Shown in pieces: positions 1 through 6,152 of a DNA stretch of 6,604 nucleotides. The translations under genes were made by a program, and so were the position numbers. Numbering within the stretch: the stretch's first letter is position 1; each line of letters begins with the position of its first letter. Origin of the DNA: JACZXC01 sp036447375 (lineage in GTDB: Bacteria > Myxococcota_A > UBA9160 > SMWR01). Location: positions 1 through 6,604 of the forward strand of contig JAZFUU010000119.1 of assembly GCA_036447375.1 (NCBI GenBank). The letters are read 5' to 3'. The notes under the pieces were generated by a model, which saw nothing but the letters and a program-made list of their open reading frames with translations, searched no databases and was not told where the DNA came from.

Positions 1-146
1 ACCCGCAGCCCCACCAGTCGGCCCGGCGGCCGGCGCTCGCGCGCTATTTCCGCTTCCTCGAGAGGCTCTCGAAACGCTCGGGGGGCCTGCTGTGGCACGC
101 CACACCCGGGGAGATTGTCGGCCACTACGCGTCCCTCGCGCCGTGA
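1..146 (+). CDS. Probable polysaccharide deacetylase, C-terminal end only (5' truncated by window)
   Basis: The open frame runs from the window edge (first full codon at base 3) to TGA at 144-146 and gives 47 residues. It begins PQPHQSARRPAL and later contains LLWHATPGEIVGHY. This resembles the C-terminal end of NodB-type polysaccharide deacetylases, where a His-Pro-x motif and a Gly-Arg-Pro/Arg-Arg-Pro stretch are followed by a helix, a 'ggvWfaT..EI..hy' segment and the stop. Such enzymes remove N- or O-acetyl groups from glycans and are common in polysaccharide loci. The metal-binding and catalytic Asp/His residues would lie upstream of the window, so activity cannot be judged. The assignment rests on this short tail alone. 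It is separated from the next gene by about 144 bases, so it may belong to a different transcript. Confidence 0.6.
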   Translation, partial: PQPHQSARRPALARYFRFLERLSKRSGGLLWHATPGEIVGHYASLAP

Positions 147-290
147 GGGCTTGTGCGAGGTACCCGGCCTTCACAGGGAGGCAGGAAAGTCGCAACTCGG
201 CCGGTATCTCCAGCGGCGAAATCCCGTTGCGTTACCCCCGCGGCCCTGAGAGAATGGTGCCGGGTGGGGGCTCGTGAACGAGACGATCCA
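147..290. other. Intergenic gap with no gene seen
   Basis: This 144-base stretch lies between the deacetylase stop and the radical SAM start. The downstream frame is open back to a GTG at 153, but the implied extension is Arg/Pro/Ala-rich with no family resemblance, so it is treated as non-coding. I see no convincing -35/-10 pair. An SD-like GGGAGG near 176-181 has no start codon behind it. One imperfect, bulged GC-rich hairpin can be drawn (235-244 against 259-270), but such pairings arise easily in GC-rich DNA. The promoter for the downstream genes would most plausibly lie here if they do not share a transcript with the deacetylase. Confidence 0.5.
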
Positions 291-1307
291 ATGGTGGAAT
301 TCAGCCCTTCGAAATCCGGGGATTCGATCTTCGGTGGACCCGTGCCCGCGGAGCCTGTCGCGTTCGGCAACCATGGATTCACAAAACCCGAGCACGCGGA
401 TTTTCCACCGATCCTGATCATCGCCGTCACCAACGTCTGCGACATGGCGTGTATTCACTGCGCGCATCCGGTCATGAAGCGCGCCCCGGGCTACAAGGCG
501 ACGTTCATGGACCCGGCGATCCATACCCGGATTGTCGAGGAGACACGCCATTTCAAGGATCGCCTCTGGGTGTTCCGCTACGCGGCCGATGGCGAGTCGA
601 TCCTCCATCCGCAGTTCCTCGATATGGTCGAGGAAACCAAGAACGCGGGGATTGGTCCGGTCGATCTCACCACCAACGCCATGGCGCTCAGTGAGGAGAA
701 GATGCGGCGCCTGCTGCTCGCGCCCATCGACGTCATCGACGTGAGCCTCGACGCCCACACAAAGGAGACCTACGAGAAGATCCGGAAGCGGGGCAAGTTC
801 GATCAGGTCACGGCGAATCTGAAGCGGCTGATCGAGTTGCGCGACGAGCTGCGATCGCCGACCAAGATCATGACCAGCATCATCCAGCAGAAGGAGGCGC
901 TGGGGGAAGTGGAGGACTTCAAGGCCTTTTGGGGGCCCTACGTCGACGAGGTGCTGGTCCGCGGCCTCAATACCGATCTCGGCATCATCAACGCCAGCGA
1001 GACCTACTTCGATGAGGACCTGGCACGCTGGCCCTGTCCCCAGTTCTGGAAGAGGGTGACCATCAACCACAAGGGAGACATCCGCTTCTGTGTCGAAGAC
1101 TGGTTCAACCGCGGCCTGGTCGGAAATGTGATGGAGCAATCGATCCAGGAGATCTGGAAGAGTCCCGTCTATGAGCGTTTCCGCGAGCTACACGCCAGCG
1201 GGCGTTGGGGTGAGATGAACCTGTGCAAGCCGTGCATGGACTGGCAGCACATGGAATGGGACCACGGCTTCGAAAAGGCGATCGAAAAGGTCATGGGCAA
1301 GGGCTGA
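291..1307 (+). CDS. Radical SAM/SPASM domain protein, substrate unknown
   Basis: The protein has 338 residues. The N-terminal part of the radical SAM barrel shows the CxxxCxxC signature as CDMACIHC (Cys50, Cys54, Cys57), which binds the 4Fe-4S cluster that cleaves S-adenosylmethionine. The C-terminal region looks like a SPASM/twitch extension holding auxiliary Fe-S: Cys249 in WPCPQFW, Cys267 in IRFCVEDW, and a CxxC at Cys312/Cys315. Segments such as INHKGDIRFC and GNVMEQSIQEIW are typical of SPASM proteins. Known SPASM enzymes mature peptides (anSME, PqqE) or act on sugar-like rings (BtrN dehydrogenase, NeoN epimerase). Members in polysaccharide loci are mostly uncharacterised, so dehydrogenation, epimerisation or another radical modification of a sugar is only an inference. 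ATG 291 was chosen because the N-terminus then reads naturally. It has only a weak GAGA at 280-283. In-frame alternatives are GTG 264 and GTG 153. Confidence 0.9.
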   Translation: MVEFSPSKSGDSIFGGPVPAEPVAFGNHGFTKPEHADFPPILIIAVTNVCDMACIHCAHPVMKRAPGYKATFMDPAIHTRIVEETRHFKDRLWVFRYAADGESILHPQFLDMVEETKNAGIGPVDLTTNAMALSEEKMRRLLLAPIDVIDVSLDAHTKETYEKIRKRGKFDQVTANLKRLIELRDELRSPTKIMTSIIQQKEALGEVEDFKAFWGPYVDEVLVRGLNTDLGIINASETYFDEDLARWPCPQFWKRVTINHKGDIRFCVEDWFNRGLVGNVMEQSIQEIWKSPVYERFRELHASGRWGEMNLCKPCMDWQHMEWDHGFEKAIEKVMGKG

Positions 1308-1338
1308 CCGCGGGCCCCTGCGCCAGAACGGAGTATCC

Positions 1339-2343
1339 ATGTTGGGAATCGGTGTCATCGGCTGCGGTTACTGGGGTCCGAACGTGATCCGGAACTTCGC
1401 TTCGATCGAAGCGTGCGAGCTCCGGGCCGTCTGCGATCTCGACCCCGAGCGTCTGAGCAGCGTCCACAGGCGTTACCCGGCCGCCCGCGCCACGGCCGAT
1501 GCGCACGCGCTGATCGCCGACCCGGCGGTGGATGCGGTCGCGATCTGCACGCCGATTCACACCCATTTTCAGCTGGCCAGCGCAGCGCTGGAGGCTGGCA
1601 AGCACGTGTTGGTGGAGAAGCCGCTCACCGATTCCGTGGAGACCGCCGAAGCGCTGGTCGAGATGGCCGATCATCGCGGTCTCACTCTGCAGGTCGATCA
1701 CACCTTCGTCTACGGCGGCGCCGTGCGGAAGATCCGCGAGATCATCGACGCCGGCGAGCTGGGCGACCTCCTGTACTTCGACTCGGTTCGAGTCAACCTG
1801 GGTCTCTTCCAGTCCGAGGTCAACGTGCTCTGGGACCTGGCCCCCCACGATCTCTCGATCATGACCCACCTGATCGATCGCGATCCCATTTGGGTGTCGG
1901 CCGTCGGAAGCACCCACTACGGAAAGCACGAGAACCTCGCCTACATCACGATGAAGTTCGACGACACGCTGATCGCCCATCTTCATGTCAACTGGCTGGC
2001 TCCCGTCAAGCTTCGCTCCACCCTGATCGGAGGCTCCCGGCGGATGATCGTCTACGATGACCTCGCGCCCAGCGAGAAGGTTCTCGTCTACGACAAGGGG
2101 ATCACCCGCGATGCGGATGCCTCGAGCCGCACCCGGGCCCTCGTCGACTACCGCGTGGGCGACATGCACGCGCCACATCTGGACAACGCCGAGCCGCTCA
2201 ATCGGGTCTGCCGCGCGTTCATCGACGCCGTCGAGCGCGGGATTCACCCGCCCTCCGATGGGCTGGCCGGTCTGCGCGTCGTGCGACTGCTGGAGGCCGG
2301 CCAGGCGTCCCTCCGCAAGAACGGCGAGCGAATCGCTCTCTAG
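1339..2343 (+). CDS. Gfo/Idh/MocA family NAD(P)-dependent sugar oxidoreductase (WlbA-like)
   Basis: The protein has 334 residues. The N-terminal Rossmann fold opens with GVIGCGYWG (GxGxxG, Gly8/Gly10/Gly13) for dinucleotide binding, followed by an acidic residue in VCDLDPE at the end of the second strand. The family EKP motif appears as VLVEKPL, giving candidate catalytic Lys94. The C-terminal alpha/beta domain has VLWDLAPHDLSI, with His170 at the position of the usual active-site histidine. This version of the motif is typical of the branch containing WlbA/GnnA, which oxidise C3 of UDP-N-acetylglucosamine(uronic acid) so that a PLP enzyme can aminate it. The aminotransferase at 4941 is the likely partner. 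The actual nucleotide sugar cannot be read from sequence. The start is supported by GGAG at 1330-1333, five bases before the ATG. The gene follows the radical SAM gene by 31 bases. Confidence 0.9.
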   Translation: MLGIGVIGCGYWGPNVIRNFASIEACELRAVCDLDPERLSSVHRRYPAARATADAHALIADPAVDAVAICTPIHTHFQLASAALEAGKHVLVEKPLTDSVETAEALVEMADHRGLTLQVDHTFVYGGAVRKIREIIDAGELGDLLYFDSVRVNLGLFQSEVNVLWDLAPHDLSIMTHLIDRDPIWVSAVGSTHYGKHENLAYITMKFDDTLIAHLHVNWLAPVKLRSTLIGGSRRMIVYDDLAPSEKVLVYDKGITRDADASSRTRALVDYRVGDMHAPHLDNAEPLNRVCRAFIDAVERGIHPPSDGLAGLRVVRLLEAGQASLRKNGERIAL

Positions 2344-2376
2344 GACCTTGGCCGTCCACGTCGCCGAACAGGTCCT
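2342..2376 (+). other. Possible mRNA hairpin over the oxidoreductase stop
   Basis: A perfect 7-base inverted repeat, AGGACCT at 2342-2348 and AGGTCCT at 2370-2376, brackets 21 bases and overlaps the TAG stop at 2341-2343. Within the loop GGC (2350-2352) could also pair with GCC (2363-2365). No T-tract follows, so it is not a classical Rho-independent terminator. It could act as an mRNA stability or attenuation element, or be chance. Confidence 0.25.
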
Positions 2377-2398
2377 GGGATTCTTCGCCGGCGCGGCT

Positions 2399-2403
2399 GA
2401 GGA
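2399..2403 (+). promoter_or_regulatory. Ribosome binding site that sets the GTG start at 2410
   Basis: GAGGA lies six bases before GTG 2410. An in-frame TGA at 2398-2400 directly upstream excludes any earlier start, so this site and GTG 2410 fix the N-terminus of the FemAB-like protein. Confidence 0.7.
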
Positions 2404-2409
2404 ACGGCC

Positions 2410-3561
2410 GTGACGTGCCCGTGGACCGTCGAGCTGCTCCCGGCGGGCGATCCGGCCACCGATGCGGAACTCGCATGTTTTTTTGCCAAATGCCCCACGA
2501 GTTTCGCCCAGCAGACACCGGGCTGGCGAGACGTCATCGCAGGGCTGGGCGTGGACGAGCCACTCTTCCTCGGCTGTCGCCGGGGCGGTGACCTGGTGGG
2601 TGTCCTTCCGGGCTACCGCTTCGAGGGACCGCTGGGTGCGATCCTCACGTCCTGTGCCCAGGCCGGCCCCCTGGGCGGCGTCGCCGTGCTCCCCGATGTG
2701 GAACCCGGTCCCGTCTACGAGGTTCTTCTGGACCGATTCGGAGCGCTTGCCGCCGAGAGACATTGTGCGGTGGCGACGGTGATCGGAAATCCGCTGTTTC
2801 CGGACGGGGCGCTTTGTGAGAAGTGGTTCGTGCCGGACTACACCCTGGAGAACGTCTCCCAGATCCTGGACCTGGATGAGGCCCTCGATTCGCGGGGAGA
2901 CTTTCACGGAGGCACGACCAATCTACAGCGGAACCTGCGCAAGGCGCTCGCCGGGCGACTCGTGGTCGACGACCAGCAGACCCGCGCCAACGTCGAAACG
3001 TGGTACGAGATCCACACCGCTCGTCACCGCGAGATCGGGGCCGTGCCGCTGCCCCGCCAGCTCTTCCTCGGCGCCCTCGAACACATGGTGCCGCGCGACA
3101 AGGCGCGTTTCTTCTTCGTGCGGCTCTCCGAATCGGGCGAGATGGTGGCGGGCGGCTTCTACGTGTGTCACGGGTCCGTGATCGATGCGCTCATGCCCTC
3201 GGTCTCCACTTTCGCCGCGAGCCTCGGGCCGAACTTCCTGCTGGCTCTGCACTCGATGCGCTGGGCACGCGAGCGTGGCGTGCGCCACTACAATTGGCAG
3301 CCGTCGCCCCCCGAAAGCGGGGTGCATCGTTTCAAGCGCCAGTGGGGCAGCCGCGACGTGAATTACGCCTACTACACCCGCATCACAGGTGACGTCGAAC
3401 CGATCCTCAGCAGTTCCCCGGAGCAGGTCCGCAACGGATACCCCTGGCACTACGTGCTGCCCTTCGACCGCATGGGAGTGGAGCAGCGGACCCGCAGCGG
3501 TGTGAGCTCCCGACGCTCGGCCTGGAGCGCCGGCGAGGGATCGGAGGGCAGCGAGCCGTGA
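2410..3561 (+). CDS. FemAB/GNAT-like acyl or aminoacyl transferase
   Basis: The protein has 383 residues and the two-lobed length of FemAB-like proteins (tandem GNAT folds). The N-lobe has a 'SFAQQTPGW' segment like the FFQSPEW-type opening of the family, followed by LFLGCRRGGDLVGVLP. The C-lobe has FFFVRLSESGEMVAGGFYV, a GNAT-like strand pair, and then VHRFKRQWGS near residues 306-314 (Lys309, Trp312), matching the conserved 'lyrFKrgwG' motif near the C-terminus. Relatives transfer amino acids from aminoacyl-tRNA to peptidoglycan precursors (FemA/B/X) or act as N-acyltransferases in exopolysaccharide loci. Here it may add an acyl or aminoacyl group to an amino sugar, which is an inference. 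The last 25 or so residues are Ser/Arg/Gly-rich and probably disordered. GTG 2410 has a good ribosome binding site. A run of seven T at 2478-2484 sits early in the gene. It overlaps the methyltransferase gene by four bases. Confidence 0.75.
   Translation: MTCPWTVELLPAGDPATDAELACFFAKCPTSFAQQTPGWRDVIAGLGVDEPLFLGCRRGGDLVGVLPGYRFEGPLGAILTSCAQAGPLGGVAVLPDVEPGPVYEVLLDRFGALAAERHCAVATVIGNPLFPDGALCEKWFVPDYTLENVSQILDLDEALDSRGDFHGGTTNLQRNLRKALAGRLVVDDQQTRANVETWYEIHTARHREIGAVPLPRQLFLGALEHMVPRDKARFFFVRLSESGEMVAGGFYVCHGSVIDALMPSVSTFAASLGPNFLLALHSMRWARERGVRHYNWQPSPPESGVHRFKRQWGSRDVNYAYYTRITGDVEPILSSSPEQVRNGYPWHYVLPFDRMGVEQRTRSGVSSRRSAWSAGEGSEGSEP
3543..3547 (+). promoter_or_regulatory. Ribosome binding site for the methyltransferase
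   Basis: A strong GGAGG lies inside the end of the FemAB-like gene, ten bases before GTG 3558. The spacing is slightly long, but it is the only good site near the coupled start, and the stop of the upstream gene is embedded in the GTGA overlap. Confidence 0.55.
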
Positions 3562-4232
3562 GTGCCCGAGCCGTGGCGCGGCCGCACTCCGACGCGAAGC
3601 TCGTCGCTCTCGAGCGGGCCGTCGTCGATCACTATGAGAGTACGCTCCGCCGCCATGGCCCCACTGCCCGGGGCATGGATTGGAAGGACGAGGCCTCACA
3701 GCGGCTTCGCTTCGCCGTGCTCTGCGAAGGTTGCGACCTGCGTGGCAAGAGCGTGCACGAAATCGGAGCCGGTGCCGGGCACCTGCTCGACTTCCTCGCC
3801 GAACGGGGATTCGATTCCGCCTACTCGGGGAGTGATCTCTCGGAGAAAATGGTGGCGGTGGCCCGGGTGCGCCATCCGGAGGCCGCCTTCGAGCAACGCG
3901 ACCTGCTGCGCGATCCCCCGGTCGAGCGTTTCGACGCAGTCCTCGCGTCCGGCGTCTTCAACGTGAAACTCCACCACTCGGACGAGGCGTGGTGGAACTA
4001 TGTGCAAAGGATGATCCGCGCCATGTTCGCGCAGTGCCGCGAGGTGACGGCGTTCAACCTCATGACGGACCGGGTCGACTTCCGATCGGAGAACCTCTTC
4101 TACGCGAATCCCGCCGCCGTCCTGGAATTCTGCCGGACCGAGCTGAGCCGGTACGTCAGCCTGCGTCTCGACTATCCACTCTACGAGTACACGGTCCATG
4201 TTTATCGAGAGCCGAAGACTTCGGGAGCCTGA
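3558..4232 (+). CDS. Class I SAM-dependent methyltransferase
   Basis: The protein has 224 residues. Motif I for S-adenosylmethionine binding is VHEIGAGAGHL, giving ExGxGxG at Glu68, Gly70, Gly72 and Gly74. The next acidic residue, Asp93 in SGSDLSEKM, is in place to contact the ribose hydroxyls of the cofactor. FDAVLASGVFN follows as a motif IV-like segment. The N-terminal stretch HYESTLRRHGPTARGMDWKDE resembles a lead-in I associate with methyltransferases found in polysaccharide loci. It is a soluble cytoplasmic protein with no signal peptide or membrane segment. The methyl acceptor, O- or N- on a sugar or another group, cannot be deduced. It starts in a GTGA overlap with the FemAB-like gene, which implies translational coupling, and ends one base before the preferred start of the glycosyltransferase. 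Confidence 0.85.
   Translation: MSARAVARPHSDAKLVALERAVVDHYESTLRRHGPTARGMDWKDEASQRLRFAVLCEGCDLRGKSVHEIGAGAGHLLDFLAERGFDSAYSGSDLSEKMVAVARVRHPEAAFEQRDLLRDPPVERFDAVLASGVFNVKLHHSDEAWWNYVQRMIRAMFAQCREVTAFNLMTDRVDFRSENLFYANPAAVLEFCRTELSRYVSLRLDYPLYEYTVHVYREPKTSGA
4223..4227 (+). promoter_or_regulatory. Ribosome binding site favouring TTG 4234 for the glycosyltransferase
   Basis: GGGAG lies six bases before TTG 4234. The upstream in-frame ATG 4198 has no comparable site and would overlap the methyltransferase gene by 35 bases. This site is the main reason for choosing the TTG start. Confidence 0.5.
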
Positions 4233-4233
4233 A

Positions 4234-4944
4234 TTGGAGAAGGTCGGATTGTCGCTCATCATGCCGGGTTTCAACGAGGAGGCGAGCATCGAGAGCGCGG
4301 TGCGGCGCGCCGTGAATGCCCTGCAACGTCTGACCGACGAATTCGAGATCATCGTGATCGACGATGGAAGCACCGACCGGACGGGCGAGATCGCCGATAG
4401 GCTCGCGGCCGAGGATCCCCGGATTCGCGTCATCCACAACGAACGCAACCTGAACTACGGAGTGTCGCTGGCCCGAGGCCTCCGCGAGGCCCGCTGCGAG
4501 TGGGTCTTTCACAACGGCATGGATCTGCCGCTGGCTCCGGAAGACCTGGACCGGTTCATTCCGCTCTTCGCCGATTCCGACGTGATTGCAGCGCGTCGCC
4601 TCAACCGCGCCGCCCATTCGCGATGGCGCAAGATCACCTCCCTCGGAAACAATCTCCTGCTGCGCCTCTTGTTCCGCCCCCGGACGGCAGACCTGAACTT
4701 CGTGCAGTTCTATCGTCGCTCCTTCGTGCAGTCCCTCGAGCTCCTGTCCACCAGCCCGGCCTTTGTCACGCCGGAGCTGATTATCCGCTCGGAGCACGCC
4801 GGTGCGCGTGTGCGGGAAGTGGAGGTGGAGTTTCGCCGGCGCGAGAGCGGCTCTGGCCACTTCGGGAGGCCCAAGGACATCCTCTGGACCCTCAGGGACA
4901 TGCTCCGCTTGCGGTTCCGGACCCTGGTGCGGGGGTGGTCGTGA
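4234..4944 (+). CDS. Family 2 glycosyltransferase (DPM1/DPMS-like)
   Basis: With the TTG start the protein has 236 residues and opens MEKVGLSLIMPGFNEEASI, where the GT-A nucleotide-sugar fold normally begins. The nucleotide-binding motif IIVIDDGSTDRT follows at about residues 39-50, with Asp43/Asp44 typical of GT2 enzymes. The ERNLNYGVSLARGL helix and the segment PAFVTPELIIRSEHAGARVREVEVEF match dolichyl-phosphate-mannose-synthase-like members. The metal-binding DxD usually seen as 'DADLQ' is replaced by NGMD (Asn94-Gly95-Met96-Asp97), leaving only Asp97. No transmembrane helices are visible, so it is probably a soluble or peripheral enzyme at the inner face of the membrane. Donor and acceptor are unknown. 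ATG 4198 would add 12 residues and cannot be excluded. The 3' end overlaps the aminotransferase gene by four bases. Confidence 0.87.
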   Translation: MEKVGLSLIMPGFNEEASIESAVRRAVNALQRLTDEFEIIVIDDGSTDRTGEIADRLAAEDPRIRVIHNERNLNYGVSLARGLREARCEWVFHNGMDLPLAPEDLDRFIPLFADSDVIAARRLNRAAHSRWRKITSLGNNLLLRLLFRPRTADLNFVQFYRRSFVQSLELLSTSPAFVTPELIIRSEHAGARVREVEVEFRRRESGSGHFGRPKDILWTLRDMLRLRFRTLVRGWS

Positions 4945-6152
4945 GCGAAAAGCCGTCCCGCGATGCGAAACCCCGCGACGCGAAACCGGCTCGGCGGGTT
5001 CCGCTGGCGAGACCGACCTTCGGACCCGAAGAGGAAGCGCTGCTCCTCGAGACCCTGCGATCGGGTTGGGTGACCCAGGGCCCGCGGGTGGAGGCCTTCG
5101 AGGAGCGATTCGCCCGCGTGGTGGGTGCCGAGCACGCCGTGGCGGTGTCGTCGGGCACCGCGGCGCTCTTTCTCTCGCTTCACACCCTGGGGATTGGTGC
5201 GGGCGACGAGGTCGTCGTTCCCTCGCTCACCTACATCGCCAGCGTCAACTCGATCGTGCACGTGGGCGCCACGCCCGTGCTCGTCGACGTGGACGAGGAC
5301 AGCTACAACGTCGACCCGGCAGCGGTGGCCTCGGCGCTTACCTCTCGCACCCGAGCCATCCTGGTGGTGCACCAACTCGGTCTTCCCGTCGACCTGGACG
5401 CGCTCCAGAAACTTGCCGATGCGAACGGAATCGCCCTGATCGAGGACTCGGCCTGCGCCATGGGGTCGAGCCACGGCGGTCGCCCGGTCGGATCCTCCGC
5501 GAACCTGGGTTGCTTCAGTTTCCATCCCCGCAAGGTCCTGGTGACAGGCGAGGGGGGCATGATCACCACGCCTGACAGAAAGCTGGCGGCCCGCATGCGT
5601 CGGCTTCGGCACCAGGGGATGTCGACTTCCGACCACGAGCGGCACCGGGCCGATCGCGTGATTACGGAGCGCTACGAGGAGGTCGGCTACAACCTCCGGA
5701 TGTCCGACCTGCACGCCGCCGTGGGAATCGCCCAGCTCGAAAAGCTGGACACATTCGTCAGCGCTCGCCGGGCGCGCGGTGCGTACTACAACGCGCAGCT
5801 CGCGGCGCTTCCTCAGGTAGCGGTCCGTGGCTGCCCGGCCTACGCCCTGCCGAACTACCAGTCCTACGTTCTGCGGATTCCCGGAATCGACCGCGAGACC
5901 CGCGATCGGGTGCTCGATTCTCTTCACGCTCGGGGAGTGGCCACCCGGCGCGGCGTCATGGCCGTGCACCGGGAGGTGGCGTATCGAGGGGCTCACTGCA
6001 GTGGTTCGCTTTCCGTGAGCGAGCAGCTGGACGACCAGACGCTGCTGTTGCCGATGTACAACGATCTCTCTCAGGACGATCAGGATTTCGTGCTGGATCG
6101 CTTCCGCGAGGTGCTGGACGAGTGGGTTCCCCGGGATGGAGCGCGCTCGTGA
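4941..6152 (+). CDS. DegT/DnrJ/EryC1/StrS family PLP-dependent sugar aminotransferase
   Basis: The protein has 403 residues, slightly longer than the usual 370-390 because of a Lys/Arg/Pro-rich leader of about 20 residues. Core family motifs appear in order: WVTQGPRVEAFEERFA; SSGTAAL with Ser70-Thr73 for phosphate binding; DEVVVPSLTYIAS; LIEDSACAMGS with Asp169 for the PLP pyridine nitrogen; CFSFHPRKVLVTGEGG with Lys198 as the Schiff-base lysine; and YNLRMSDLHAAVGIAQLEKL. These enzymes transfer an amino group, usually from glutamate, to a keto-sugar nucleotide. The WlbA-like dehydrogenase is a plausible supplier of a 3-keto substrate, but a 4-keto sugar is equally possible. The formyltransferase that follows would act on the new amine. 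GTG 4941 is chosen from its GTGA overlap with the glycosyltransferase. The frame stays open upstream inside that gene, but the translation there is a shadow. An in-frame GTG at 4935 is an alternative start. Confidence 0.93.
   Translation: MSEKPSRDAKPRDAKPARRVPLARPTFGPEEEALLLETLRSGWVTQGPRVEAFEERFARVVGAEHAVAVSSGTAALFLSLHTLGIGAGDEVVVPSLTYIASVNSIVHVGATPVLVDVDEDSYNVDPAAVASALTSRTRAILVVHQLGLPVDLDALQKLADANGIALIEDSACAMGSSHGGRPVGSSANLGCFSFHPRKVLVTGEGGMITTPDRKLAARMRRLRHQGMSTSDHERHRADRVITERYEEVGYNLRMSDLHAAVGIAQLEKLDTFVSARRARGAYYNAQLAALPQVAVRGCPAYALPNYQSYVLRIPGIDRETRDRVLDSLHARGVATRRGVMAVHREVAYRGAHCSGSLSVSEQLDDQTLLLPMYNDLSQDDQDFVLDRFREVLDEWVPRDGARS
4959..4988 (+). repeat. Two-copy 15-base tandem repeat encoding RDAKP-RDAKP
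   Basis: Units at 4959-4973 and 4974-4988 agree at 13 of 15 bases, and both differences are synonymous. They encode residues 7-16 of the aminotransferase, in its likely disordered N-terminal leader ahead of the catalytic fold. Confidence 0.7.

Noticed and set aside
235..270. Possible GC-rich hairpin before the radical SAM gene acting as a terminator or riboswitch
   Set aside because: The stem needs a wobble pair and a two-base bulge, has no T-tract, and matches no riboswitch core I recognise. It is expected by chance in this composition.
153..290. N-terminal extension of the radical SAM protein from GTG 153
   Set aside because: The 46 extra residues are Arg/Pro-rich without family resemblance and no good ribosome binding site precedes GTG 153. 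ATG 291 gives a normal-length protein.
1291..2907. Long open frame on the - strand (538 codons) opposite the oxidoreductase and the FemAB-like gene
   Set aside because: It spans two well-supported + strand genes, has low-complexity Arg/Gly/Asp/His-rich translation with no family motif, and is the kind of antisense shadow produced by high third-position GC.
4500..4940. Upstream in-frame extension of the aminotransferase by 147 codons
   Set aside because: It lies inside the glycosyltransferase gene in another frame, and its translation is Pro/Arg/Ala-rich shadow sequence. The GTGA overlap at 4941 gives a natural start and a family-sized protein.
4710..5996. Long open frame on the - strand (428 codons) opposite the glycosyltransferase and aminotransferase
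   Set aside because: The + strand carries all PLP-aminotransferase active-site motifs here. The antisense translation has no recognisable domain and is explained by codon bias.
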